In this document: piece by piece, positions 16,801 to 31,700 of the stretch | Layout of the letters: each line of letters opens with the position of its first letter | Position numbering within the stretch: position 1 is the first letter of the stretch | NCBI GenBank assembly: GCA_964247055.1 | Contig: OZ176050.1 | Location: 6,324,001-6,388,000 of the forward strand | Reading direction: 5' to 3' | Length of the DNA: 64,000 bases | Source: Paragordius varius | Lineage: Eukaryota; Nematomorpha | Translations under genes and position numbers: made by a program | The notes under the pieces: generated by a model | Databases searched by the model: none | Seen by the model: only the letters and a program-made list of their open reading frames with translations | Told to the model about the DNA's origin: nothing

Positions 16801-19724
16801 TAAGATGACTTTATCCTATAAGTGTGCTTGATAAAGACAAAATATCATTTTTTAATTAACTTTAGGATAAAAAATTATTTTACATGTATATATAATATAA
16901 TTAATTGGTTATATTTCCGGAAAATATACATTTTGGTTTATATATAAAAATATGCGATAGTGACATGATAAAAGTATGTATAAAACAAAACAGATCACTT
17001 AATTTTGCGCTTGTGGTTTCTTCTATAAGGTTATTTAAGATGGTTAATCCATTATTATATATATACATATTTTATGAAATGTAATGCAATATAGACATAC
17101 TCTTAAGCTCTAGCTAGATATCTAACTAATTGCAAAAATATGTAAATTTTCATTTTTTTTCGTACATTTAACTTGATTGGGGAAAGAAATATATAAGTAT
17201 CAAGATTCGTAAGTGATATTTCCTTTAAGTGGATCTCAGAGATTTAATTTTTATTACCATACTCTATTGCATAAATCAATAAAGTAAAAATCGTTCTTTT
17301 TGATAGAATATCAAAAATATGCTTTTGATTTTTGCTTTCAATTTTAATTGGATTTTGCACATGTTACTGCATATTGGCAAAATAGCCTTTAATACAGATA
17401 GATTTATTTTTGGAGAAACATCAACATTCTTAAAGTTTTCATAATTTTAAGTATAAATTTAATTTACATTGGTTACACAGGGATGGAAAGAAGATATTTT
17501 AAACAAAAATTTAATAAATCAAACCAAACTCCTTAAGAGTTACTCTCTCTTTCTCTTTAATGAATTTCGGTTTTGATAACCTTGTCAAACGTCAACTTTT
17601 TTTGAAAAAAAGAAATGATTATTTTTGTCAAACAATCCATATACAAAAATATTGATCAAGGTTAAGATTCATTATAGTAAAGTTTTTGTAGTTTTGTCAC
17701 AGTTTAGTTTCATGAGTGTATTATTTATATATATTGATATCGAGAGTTTTATATGAATGACTTAAGAACGTTTGAGTCATTTTAAATTAATTTTTATTTG
17801 ACGCCCACACATTTATTTGTGTAAAATATCATTACAATATTCCCTCTAATCTTCAACAATTTACATCTATCTGTTAATTAATTGTAGTTCTCACGATAAA
17901 TATTAGTATTTGAATCACATCCACACCCATATAACTTATCAATTTTAATTAGTGTTGATTTTGTCGTTTTATCTCAAAAGTTAAAATTTTTCTTTTTTTA
18001 TTTATATTATCCCCGCTTTTTATGTTTTAAACAATAATGTATAGATATAATAATTTTAAAAATAGTACAAGAATTTTTTATGACTTAATACTTATAAGCA
18101 ACAACTATATTATTTTAAGGTATTCCACACACTTTAGTTGAGGCATTTGTTGAATTGTCCTTTTTTACAAAATTTTATGATGCATACATACTCTTTTTAA
18201 TTGAGCCATATTAATTATTTATGTATAGAAAAATACGCGTTTTATCAATGTAATGCCCCAAAGACCTGCGCTTCGCGTAAATTATTAATAGCGATTAATT
18301 TAGAAATAAGATACTAGAATTTCACAGGTCATACAATTATAACACAAAATTAATAAACCCAGATAACTAACAATCGAGTATCATAAAATGTCACAATAGG
18401 AAAATAAAAAAGGTTTGATTTTTTATTATTTTTTTATTTATTTTTACCTAAGTAATAATAAACTTATCTATCTAAGATTTATAGTTTTTATGTGTGCGCT
18501 CTAAAATGCAGATAAACACATATCATGACTTAGTAGACTTGAACAAAAGCAATAAAGGTATACTCTATACGTACCTGTAGTTGAAAATTATCTTGATAGT
18601 ATAGAATATGAGAGGCCTGCCTGTAAATTATATTGGAATTAACAATACTTTTTTTTCTATTTTTTTGACTTTAAATTACAATCAATACAGATAATAACTT
18701 TAATTTTTATGGACTAAACTTTCTGAAAAGTTAAAATAGTTTTAAATGTGTATCTGTATCAATATCATTCATTACTGTGCCTTAATTTAATATTTATAAT
18801 CTGTTCTGTATAAATACAATTTACTATATATATTGTATTCGTTTAAATGTATAAAATTTACCTGTCCAAGTTTATTCTTTAGTTATTTAACTCTACAATC
18901 ATGTCAAAGAAGATTAAGCGCTTTATTTGATTGATTTGTAATAAGATAAAAGGTAAAAATAAAAAAATCTGGATAATATAATATACTTTAAAACTATGAT
19001 ATGTATTGAAAGAGATATTGATATGCATACAAAAGAAAATATTTTAAAGCCTTTTATGATTAAAGTCTTTTATAATGCCTAGGAAGTTATATAGACCATT
19101 GTTTATTGTTTATATTTAGAATGGCATAATTATATTTTAATATTGTATTTCTCATAATCGGAAAAATGATATATGCTGAAATTTTTTTTCGAGCAAATAC
19201 ATTATATATTGTCATCAAGGGGTTTTCGAGGTAGTACGGTTTAAATTAGCTCGGTTTTATCCTAAAATTTTTTACTTTTTTTAAATAAATAATCGGGACA
19301 AAATCTTCCTTTTCCGATATCATATTCAAATCACTGCTTGTATTTAATAGGGTAGTTAATTGTGGAGTCAGATGAATTTCTGCCTAAGGTAAATTTACAA
19401 TATTGATTTTGGATTATCAATTTTCTATTTGCGATAACCATCGTTGACTGTATAACTACGTAATCGATATTTGTAATTATTGACTCCAGCAAAACAAAAA
19501 TACATTTAACTCCTAAATCATCCTTAAACAACCGATACAAAACAAATCAAACTTCGTAGACTCTTAAGTAGATAAGAAGACTTGGTTCTACTTATTTGTG
19601 CCCAGAAAGAAAATGGAACATGGCGTTCATAAAATTTTATGGATTACATGAGTTTAACAATATAATACACAATAATGAAAATATAATAATTTTAAATTAT
19701 ATAATTGTCTATAAAAATCAAATT
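7829..19724. other. 11.9-kb gene desert upstream of the Eph receptor
   Basis: Very AT-rich, with simple A/T runs such as the TA repeat at about 8301-8336. Short open frames occur on both strands (for example 9545-9742 minus and 10609-10800 minus), but none shows a recognisable domain or plausible exon structure. I see no RNA gene, no long tandem array and no transposon with defined ends. Confidence 0.5.
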
Positions 19725-22700
19725 ATGGAGTCAAAAGTATGGTTGATGACCCTGTTTATTTTAATTTTCAAAGGTAAGCCAATAAAATAATTTTAATATA
19801 TGAATAGGTTTTTACATCCATCATTTTCCTTATAATAAGTCTAAATCGAAAAGGCATAACAAGGAAAAATCAGATTTTTTATAATCTTAAAATTGCGCAT
19901 GGTTGTGTTTTGTCCTTGTTACACCAAGCAAAAAATTACATATGCGGTACTCTTCCGAATATTTATAGGTTAAAATCGCAAAATTTGCTGACTTATTTGA
20001 TAATAACCTTTGAAAGTTTTTTTTAAAGTATTTTCGCAATTGATTGCAAAAATAAACAGTTTTTTAACTTTTATTTTCAATAACTTTTTAAAATCAATTA
20101 TTAATTTACCAATTTTTCACACAACCTAAATACCTTCGTTTTTTTTCCACAAAAAATATTTTTGACATGGATATTAGAAAAGTTACAATATGTTGACATA
20201 AAGTTTTTTTATAAAGGTATTTTTTATTTTATAAATATACATTGTTATATATCTGGACGGCGCCCCTATTCATTTCAGAAAGAGATGATGTCCTCCATTG
20301 TATTACCTGCTGAATATCGGGGGACAGATAATATCTTTTATAAGTCGACTTTTATCAAAATAAATTAATACCATCTTTCTCTTTGATAAGTCATGATACT
20401 GTATTTTTAAGGTAGGTATATAGGAAACGGAAACGGCTTGCTATTTAAAATACCTGTTTAAAATTTAATCTGTAATAAAATGTATTGTCATTTATATGGT
20501 TATGATTTTATATATATATATATATATATATTAAATTATTTTGGGTGATTACTTTTTAATTATATCGTATAAATTTTTATATAAATTTTAATATTTTTAT
20601 AGTAAATTTGTTGGACACGAGAAACGAGCTTAGCCTGGAATGGGCACATTTTCGACCCAATGCTGATCCTTCTGAAACTAATCGTGGGGTATGTATATAT
20701 TACTTTTATAAATGTTTCATTTAATATATCTTCAATTTTAAAGAGAATAAACGTAACATAATTGTAGGGGAGGTAAGTATAGAATAGAGGTATAAGGTGA
20801 AGTAGGGATTATTTTTAACAAATATCAATCAAACAATGTATGATTAACGCGTGAGTAATTATACAAACAAACATAAATGAATTGATTCGTTCAATTTATG
20901 TACAAAAAGTGTTGTTATATTACATAAAGATTAAGAAAAGATTTTCCCTAACAATAGTACTTAATAATATAAGATTTGCTAAATAAATATATATATGTGT
21001 ACCTTAACACACACCTATACAGTTTTTTGTTTGTTTAGGCCGTTTTTCATAGATGTTACACATTTATTTATTTATACGTAACTTTTTAACGGTAGTCATG
21101 TTTTAGCTCTTGAACTTTATACAATCTAAAAATATAAACGGGATTATATTTATACTTAATCACGTAGCCTAATTTATATGGTAACAAAATATTCCGTGCG
21201 TTTTTTTGCACACACAAATGCTTAACACTTAAACTTCCGCGTCTCTTTTATATGTGCTTTAGGTGCGTATAACTTATATATTTTGAGAGGTCTTTATACC
21301 TTGCTATTGTTTATAACTTAATTATGATTAGAATATAACTTCTTTCGTATCCATGTAAAATAATGGATGTAATAAACAATAGAAATGTATATTCCCATTA
21401 AAGAAGCATTGTTTTTGTCATGTTTGTGTCAACGGAACACATATTTGACATTAATTCTAATATAGGTGCAAGTTAGCAAACATATTTAAGCTTGAAAAAC
21501 AAAAATATCCTAAGATTGTATACGATGTTAAAATTTTCGATTAGAAGAATCGATATCTATCTAAAATAACTTTATAACACAAACATTGATTTATGTTGGC
21601 TATCAAACTCTTAATTAATGTACTTTTAACTTTAGTTGTAGTGATATAAATACCATTTAAAGGAAGTACTTTAACAGCCATGTTAAATTTTAGTATATAT
21701 GGTACTAATTTTATCATGTGGCTATTAATAAACTTTAATTAAATTTTAAGAGTGTTTAGTTTGTTGTAAAGATGAGATAAGAGGTCAACATTGTTTCACT
21801 ATCTATCTTTATTATTAAATTTTAAGAAAAGAAATGGAATGAAAAACATAATTAAATTATTATAATATTGCCGCTTAAGAATCATGTTGATAAGTCTTGA
21901 AACTGATCATTTTAAAATTGGTCATAAACTGTAAAACAAATTGCCATTTTTCTTTGATCTTTTTTTACCGTCGCTTGTATTAAAAATATTTTATACAATT
22001 CTAATAAGAATATTAAATCGTTCAAACAAGAATTTAAAATATATAGTTTATTCAATCTGTAAAAGTGCATTTTTGATTGATGTAACGGCTAATGCGAGTT
22101 TATTATTTTTAATCTATTATGTAAACATCATTGGTGTATAAATATAATTTCTTTTTTTAACAAAATAAAATATAATTTGATCATAAAAAATATAAAATTT
22201 TTATAAGATTCAAAATCTCGATTGTATAAATTGATCCACCGTTATATTTTGTTTAGTAATTAATATCACTGCAAAATTCATTATAAATAGCCTTTCATTG
22301 CCTTTAACCTTATGAATAATAATTGATTTTTTACGAAATGCCAACTAAAAACGTAGTATGGCATCAAATATTTTCTTTCATAAATAGCAACTTTGAATAA
22401 AAGTTTTAATATGGTATCTATGTGATAGATTTTTTATATTTTTCGCATAAACCTTCCATTTTTTTCTTTACACTTTGGTGAATATGTCAACTTGGTACAT
22501 TTTTCGCATCTATCATACATTTGTGAAAAATATTTTATATTTTTTCCTGGTCCCTAAGAATGTCTCCATGATGCATATATTAAAACATGAATAAATTTAC
22601 ACCTGGGTTTAAAAGTGTCTACTAAGCTAAAAATGCAAAATATTTCGAAAGAGTGATTTATGAAAAGCATAATATAAGATAAATGTTTTTAAGTTTATTT

Positions 22701-25700
22701 AGAGAAAAAGAGCCTAAAAAATTAGATTTTATAATATATAATAATTAAAAGCTAAATTGATAAAAAATATTTTGAGTGTTAGGTTAAAAGTCTACACTCG
22801 CATTCAGAGAGAAGTTAACATATTTTGTATTTGTACATATTAGGTATAACTGATAACAAATTTATGATATTGTATATGTTAATGCTTTTTTATCTTGTTT
22901 TTATATATATATTATGGTTATTTATATGTTAAACCTCAAACCTCTATTGTTTAAAAATTTATTTTTTTTACAAAATTGTTACGGTATTATACTACAACAT
23001 ATTAAGTATATAGTAATCATTGAACATGTTAATGCGATAAGGATAGGGAGTAATGTGAACGAAATTGCAAAATTTTTAACTATGTATGTCTAATCTCGAT
23101 TCAATCAACGTTAACTTTTTAATCCCCCACCCCTCTTGAAAATTGAATTTATGATTGCAAAAACATTATAAAATAATAATGATATATGGTTAATTACATT
23201 GTACGAGTATAATTTAATTATGTATGTACATATGTAATAAATTATAAAAAATAATGATTTTGAGGTAATTGAATTTGAATCCATACTATTTAGGCCTCTT
23301 TAACTGAAAAAAAAAACGATTATATGATTTATGTTTATTGTAAGTAACAAAGTATAATATGGATATATAAATATGTATCAATCTAGGTTTAGATATTACT
23401 GTCTTTTATGTTCCAGATACATTTATTAGTATACACATAAATAAAATTATAAACAAAATATACATTTATGTATTGAATCAATAATCGTACCGCTAGTCTA
23501 ATTTGGAACCGCATTTTTTAAAATAATGAGATTTAAAAGTTTTTTGTAGAGATGAGCATATGGCCCTTAAAAACAATGTAACAACATGTATATTTAGTAA
23601 TAATTTTTTACCTGAATCAAATAACGATACTAATTATTAACAATTGGCCAAATGCTTATACTGACCATATTGTCAATTATACATTATCTCAAACATAACA
23701 AGAAAGACATATTTTTTTAATCCTTATTTTTTCAAAAATAAATAAAATATAAACGTAAAAAATGTTGGACATGTGCATAAAATTTAATGTTATGTTGTTA
23801 CCTGTGTCCTTATTGCGAGATTATGTTTTTTACCTTTTAACAATAAATTTATAAAGTAACTTGTTTAAGGGTCACAAAACAAACATCATGAAAATACTCA
23901 ACTTTTATGAGATAACTAATCATAGCTTATAAAACAATTATATATGTTATTATATTGAATTCAGCCAAAATTATAATATGTTATGAATTTTCTATTACTA
24001 CAAGTAATCTTTGTCAAACGTAAAAAATAAAATTAAAATATAAACTAAAATTATTGTGCCATTTCATTAAATGTAATGTAAAGATCAGTGTTAATCCAGA
24101 TAATATATATATATATATATATATATAGCTAATTTTATGTGCAATTTAGTGGTTAGAAGAAACGTATTCGCACGTAGAAAATGAAACACTTGTTAATTGG
24201 CGCTCCTACGTAGTTTGTGACATGAATGACCCCACTTCCCACATAAACCATCGTGATAATTGGTTAAGGACGCCCATTGTAACACTCAAAGCCCCAAAAT
24301 CTCAGCTAACAAACAAAAACGATGTTGATGATGATAAGGGCAAAGAGTCGTTTGTTACGGGTATGAAGAGAATATACGTCCATTTGATTTACAGTATGAG
24401 AGATTGTGTCGGTCGAACCGACGAAGAATGTAAGGAAACGTTTGAAGTTTATTATGGACTTGTGGGCAGCCGGGCCAATTCACCCAAAGGTAACTACTCT
24501 CCGCTAAAATTTAATCCGTACAAAGTTGGTAAAGGAAGTGCTCCTCGACACATTAGCGATGAATGGATCTTGCTTGATCGAATAGCCGCGGCTCCGGATC
24601 AGAGCCCAAAGTCAAAAGCGTCAAAATCTAATTATGATGAACAGAGTCAGCAAAACAACATAATTATGAGTAAACGAACGTTATCGTTTGCATTTAACGC
24701 CTCAGAGTGGTCAGGCTTTCACCTCGCTTTCCATGATACAGGAGCGTGTTTATCGCTTCTGGCCGTTGAAGTATATAAGATTAATTATAAGCAACTAGGC
24801 GTTTAAAATCTTTTAATTCCGTTTTGGTGCGTGTTATTTCATTAAACATTTCTTGTTTTCCTAATAATAAATAAATGAGCTAATATTAAAATATATTTGA
24901 CCACTAAATATTACCGATATGCAATTAAACGATTTAACTTCTCAACGTATCTTGATTAAATTTTTTGGCCCTTATTTAACATTTAGTATATAAATTATTT
25001 TATTTTTAAGCCTTGATTTGATTCATTGCTACAGATTTACACATTGTACTGTCCCGAAGGCATACGAAATGGCGTTTGGTTACAAAATACACCGACAGGA
25101 TCGGATTTGACCTCAGTCATTAGTACGCGTGGGAGTTGTCTTCCCCATTCAACATATTTAACCCATTTACCCGATTTATTGGGCAGCATTAATGTTCCAA
25201 ATCATAAAAATAGTGTGACTGGCACGGCAACACCCAACTTATTTGACACAAATTACTTGTGTCAAAGTAATGGTCAATGGTTTAATGCTCAAACTAATAG
25301 AGTTGTAAATACGCTAAAAGACACCCTTTCACCCCATCAAATAGCTCAAGCCTATTATAATCAAAGTTGTTTCTGTGACCCGGGCTATCAACCAAATTTC
25401 TTAGTCATTAATACTAAAAAACATGACTCTTTATCACATGCTTCGGCAGCCCGTAGTATGTTGGATAATTGGTGCCAAGGTATATTCTTTATTGATTCAT
25501 ATTCATTTTTAAACAAAATTGCATGTACATATATAAATATGGTTTATTAAAAAATGTGCAAATATATTTCCAACTGAGGATGTTAAAAAGAGATTTGAAT
25601 GCCAAAAACATACATCGTTTAGGCAAAAGGCTTAGAATCAAATGAAATAAAATACCCTAGACTAAAATTCCCTAAAGTCACATATGCAGACACACAGAGA

Positions 25701-28700
25701 AAACATATTTACCAAATAAAGAATTACCAAAAAATTATTTAACAGTTAGAAATATTAGATTGGTTATGTAGATAGGTAGGCTATTAGAATTCTGGACATG
25801 TCCTTTTCTTTTATTCTATGTGTGTTACTTATTTTGTTTGAATGATACCACTATCTATAACTCTACTCTTTCTGAAACTTTGATACAAAATATTTCTTCC
25901 CTGTTAAAAATAAATTAAATAATATATTTACTTTATATGTCATTCGCTGACTAAGATAAATCTCATCTAAATCCATTCTAAATCTTATCAAACAAATAAA
26001 ATATTTGGCAATGTTAATGGATCACAAAATGAAAGAAAAGTTTGACACGAGAAAATTAAACATACATCTTTTTTGACAAATTTAATTTTAATCAATCTTT
26101 GAGTACCGAATACTTTTTTGTGTGCGTGGTCCATCCTATAAATTATTTTTTGGAAAAGTTTAATAATTTAAGATATTTATTTATCAAATAGTTTTTGGTA
26201 GGGATTAAGTTTTATCACGCATTTCGCCATATTTTCATATGATAATAATTTGATAAAAAAACATTTGTGATATTTAAGCCATCCTACCCTTAATCCTTCC
26301 TTATTTTGCGCTTATATAACCAACCGTGTTTGAAAAGCAGGACAAGTTTAAATATACCAAAATTTATTGCATTTAGAAAACTAATCTAATTTTTGTTGAT
26401 ATCTATCATATTATATTATATTGCGTTGCTTACATTTAAAAATGCTAACTAAAAATTATAAAATTCCAAAATTTATAGCAAATTACATGAATAACCAACC
26501 AAAATTTTTTTACACATATAATGTCTTTAGGATTAAGATAAATTGATCTATCTGATCATGTTTCCTTTGCTTGTGATTTATTAGTCACAATTTATAAGCT
26601 AAACTACTCCTCTATATGACATTAATTTTTCATTTTTTGTGCATGCATACATGCTAAACTTATATACAATTTGTGTAATACATTTTCATATTACTACAGC
26701 ATGAAAATTTGAGATTAACATTTGTGGTTTTACCACCATAAAATATATAATGTCTTTATAAGTAGCCAATCTGACCAAAAAAATCAATTTAACATTATTG
26801 AGTAAACGACGATAATATAAGGTAATTTTGTAATGTAATCATAATTTAACCTCGCCTATTTTAAAGGAAAATGTTTTTTACAGCGAGCAAGCAATTCATC
26901 TTAACACTAATGAGGTGTAACCTTGAGCAATTTAAATATTCGATTTTTTCTTTAACGATTTATTTATAAATTAATCTTTGATCGATTAAAGTAAGTACAG
27001 TATTATGAAACATTTTGTATGGAAAAAATGTATTTTGTTATCATTGCTCAACTTAAATTTAAAAAAATTGGGTCCTATCTATCATATAATATGTACATTT
27101 AAAGAATTCCCTAGATTAATGTTTTTGGTTGGTTTGCTTTCGAATTTTAATTAAAAATGGCAATAAAATTTCCATAGTTTTACCACTATCTATAAAATTT
27201 TCTGGGTAGAGTTGGATGAAATTTAAATACATATATTTTAATTAAAACGAAGTTCACAGGCACTTTCTATGCGTACTTATTCATTTCCCATTTTTTGCTG
27301 CAAATATTTTTGAAACTTTGACATAAGACTTCTCGCGTAAAAAAAGCGATTGTACCAATTTTTAGGTCTAATTGGAAGTTTCTACTACACGCTTTGCTTC
27401 ATAAAATATTTATCATTTTTCAATTAGTAGTGTTTTCTATTTGTTTACTTAAGTAAGCATTGTTGGTTGAAAAACAAACATTAAATCCAAAATTCTAAAA
27501 ACGTTTCTACCTTAGTGTGACACTCCTCTAATGGTTTCAATGACGATAATTTTTATTTTTTAAACATTTAGAGATTTTCGAAGGGCTAGCCATGCATCAT
27601 ATGAATATTGATATTATGTGATATTTTGTGGAAAAATGTCAAACCTGTAAATTTCATAATATAATCTTATAAATATTTTAACACATTATTTTTTTTGGTA
27701 TTTATTAAATATAAATAAAATGAAACATGAAAAAAATCAAGGGTTCAACTACAGCGTGCCATAAAAATGTTTTATGGTGCTCCACATTGCGTGCCAATAT
27801 ATATGGGAGAGAAGTTCCTGTTTATTGGTTTTTTGAATCCCATGTCTATTGGGTCCCATTAATATTTTGCGTTAGGGGCATGGGTTTTTTCTAATCCTTG
27901 AACTATTATTACTTTTCGTTTCTTTATATTAAGAAGAGAATTAACTACTTTTATTATTAACCTGCCTCCAGAAAAAAAAGAGAATCCAAAAATCAATCTG
28001 AATTAACATTACTATGCAGCAGTTAAAATTAATGTGAACTCCTCTCTATTATCAAAAGCAAGGGTACGAGTTCACATTCACGACATGGCTGACAAAAAAA
28101 TCTATCTATGTGCAAATTATTTCAGATCTGTCTTCTTAGAATATTGTGTCTTGAGAGGTTTTTTTCTTAATCTATGATTATATAGCTTTTAAATTTATTG
28201 TGTGCTCAGTAGGGAAAAGTAAGATATTTTTTGCAATATTTTTAAAATTTATCAAATTAAAAATTCATAGATTCGATAAAGTCATAGCATCCACTAATTT
28301 GATATCTTTTTCACATATAATTTATTCATTTATGCAAGACTATCTATATCTAACACTCTTAATACAGAAAATTGGGCATTTTTAGGATTTTTGGGCTCTC
28401 TGCATTTTTTATCTATAAGATTGTTTGTTTATCGACAAGTTATATAGTAACTATGCGTTTCTCTCTTAATTATTCTATCACTAAGAATTATTTTAAACAG
28501 TCATGTAAAGAGTATTAAACTTTTTGGGTTGAATTCCTTATTTGTACTGCCTGACAATAAGAGTTCTGACTTCAAATTTGCAACAACACAATATTAGCTT
28601 GTATTTACATTTTGTGCGCTTATTCTTTTCACCCTTTTTGCATTAATTAATTAGCAAAATTTCATGAAAATAAAAATGGATCCATTCCATATAAATCCAT

Positions 28701-31700
28701 AAAAAATATTTTTATAGCATTTTTTTGCCATCAAAGTGTAAACCAACTTCCTTTTAAATCAGGAAAGAACAATTGCATACTAATGATGGTCAAGTTTGTG
28801 GCTAGCAAACACTCGACAATATTTGAAGATACAATATCTAAGGATGTATATTTTTTAACACATAAAAACTCTATCTTAGGTATTATAATAATTAATTAAT
28901 TATAATAGTTGGTTGGTTATCATCAAAAATCATTAAATTTTTCTTTTGTAATGTTTTTGTGGTATGAAAAAAACACTAAAACAAATGGTAGTTAATGGAG
29001 CTATTGAAATTCATTTTTTTATTGCCAATATTTGTTAATTACAATGATATAAATGTTTCAAGTGTCATCCAACTAATATTTATGTATGTGTGATGAGAGA
29101 ATGAAAAGTACTTAAAAATGGAGTATTAATTTTTAGTTTTATGGATTAATAATTTTAATTATAACTCCATTTTTATAGCCATTATTTATATATATCGTTA
29201 ATTATGTGATAAGTATGTGGTATTTTAACACAATTTTTATTATCCAGCTAATATACATCATCAATATTTACGAAAAAAAATCATATTTTTATGTGCTCTT
29301 TAAACATTTTTATTACCTATTCTGAGAGTAAAATTTATTTTCCCTCACCATATAATGATATTTCAATTGGCCTTTCAGCGCAATGCGCTAAATCATTTAT
29401 ATATATACCATATTGTAAATATTAAAATTTTACAATGATATTTTTAACTAAATTTTACCATTTAAATTTCCCTTTTTTATATGCTAAAATAAAGTTATTT
29501 GAATTAAATTATAATAATAATTATGTATCATTTTCATTTTTTTACACCATTTTATAGATATTAAAAAATAATTTTCACAAAAATTCAATTATATTTTAGG
29601 GGGTTTAGTTAGAGAGAATCGATAAAATAACCATTTAACTTAAGTTTTTAGTTATATATATGATGTATGGTTCACAACTGTAGAACAATGTACATTATAT
29701 TTTAAAATTTAATTAAAAAATTGAATGATTTATGCTGATAGGCCACATAACTTAATGAGTTTTAAAAAGGGGTTCTAGTAAAATCATTAATTTAATCTTT
29801 ATACAACCTTCCAAATTTAAAAAAAAACAGCTTTAATATATTTCAATATCAGCTTTCAGCTTTTTTTTTCTTGTATAACTGTATTTTAGATTTTAAGACC
29901 CTGTACATTAGTTAACTGCTAACATAATTTGTTAAAAATAAATTTCAACGGCATAGAGAATCATAATGAAATTAATAAATTTTACATTATTTTTTACTCT
30001 TTTTTACCTTTGTCCTAAAAATAACGCAATATTTATCGCTAAATTAAATTTGTCCTTCGAATAACAAGTACCGGCAACTAGGCACCAACAAAACATATAA
30101 ATAAATAAATCTTCCATATAATGCTACTTATTAAATTTATATATTATACATTTTACATCTTGTATGAGAAATAATTTGTTCGTATATATAGAGCGGGTTG
30201 AATATCAAAGCCTGAATTAATTTATATTTTAATCACTTTCAATGAGTTTATAAAGCACTTTAAAGTTTTAAGAAAACGATAATATACATCTAATGTTTAT
30301 AAACCAATAAATAGTTCTCAGATTAATATTTAATGTAGTAAGGACTTAAAATAGCGGTTTTCCTGATTTATCACATAGCAAAGAAATGGTGCTTTAAAAT
30401 TTTCACTTATTGTTTGGCGTGTTGCCTAACTACGGAAAAAATAAAAAAGATTTATAATTAGAACGTTTTTATATCACAAATACAGTTAAACACGTATAAA
30501 GTATAATGTTCAAAGAATATATTATTGTGGTTTGTATATTTGCTGCGCTGCATCGTTTAATTCTTTTCTGTTCTGTGAAACACATACAAAAAATCTTGCA
30601 TACATTAAATATAAAATATTTGCAGGACTTTACTTAGTTTATTGGCCTAAGATTTTGTTGCTTAGTTAGGATGGATACTATTGAACAAATTAGTAGAAAC
30701 TTTGTATTTAGTGCTAACAGAGATTTCGTCCTGGTCCAAAAATTATATCATATTTCTCGTTTTTTCCCCACCACACATTTTTTATGATTTAATTTATATG
30801 TAATTGTATTGAGGATTATATAAAATATATGTTGGATGGAAATAAAAAAACGAAGCGCATTGTTACAATAAATATAAATTAAAATTCTGTCTTGGTGTAC
30901 ACAGTGCAAACTTCACCACCTAGAAATATTATTGTATCCTAATATGGGTGAATCAAATATTTGCTGTTAGAACTAAATTCAATTAGGTTATGTTTACCTT
31001 TTATAAAACTTGCCTCTCAAATATTTTTTTACATATACTTTGGTATTTATAGTATATATTCCTTAATTTCGGACCGTTGTAAACGCTTGGCTATAATTTT
31101 CAAATTACTGAAATTTGAAATATATTATCTAGGGAATTTTTTCCTTGGTATAACATGCGAAAGATTTAAGAAGTAGAGCGCTTTTTTGCAAAATTTTATG
31201 TTTTAAATTATTTTCAGTGTTTTCGAGGCCAAATTAAACCAGTGAGCAATATAATTATTTGATGATTAATTAAAAAGGTAGTGATTTTTGGAAAATTATA
31301 ACAAGTACATTTTTTATATAATTTCAATAGAGTCTATCTTTTGGATTTAAAGCCGACCCGAGTTTTACTTTAACTACAAGGGGTGTCTTTAAAATGAAAA
31401 ATAGATATTAATAATATTTTTATTACGAAAATTTGCCGCTAGACTGGGCCATGACAGTTTGGTCAAATGTGTTTTTCGATTCTAATCTTTAAACTTCGCA
31501 AATCATCACTCTGAGCTACGGCGACATATTACATATAGAACGCTGCTATATAGGGTGAATTTACGTTTTCAACAAAACATGGTTTACCTTTAAAAAATAA
31601 TCACCTTAAGTATGATATGCAAGCTTGGTCAACGCAATAAAAAGGAAATATTGATTCAAAATATCAATTAAATTTTTTATAATAGTAGAAGATAATAGCA

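Noticed and set aside
24771-24806. Read-through end of the Eph ligand-binding exon
   Set aside because: The donor after GAA at 24770 joins in phase to IYTLYCPEG, matching the family; the extra codons are intronic.
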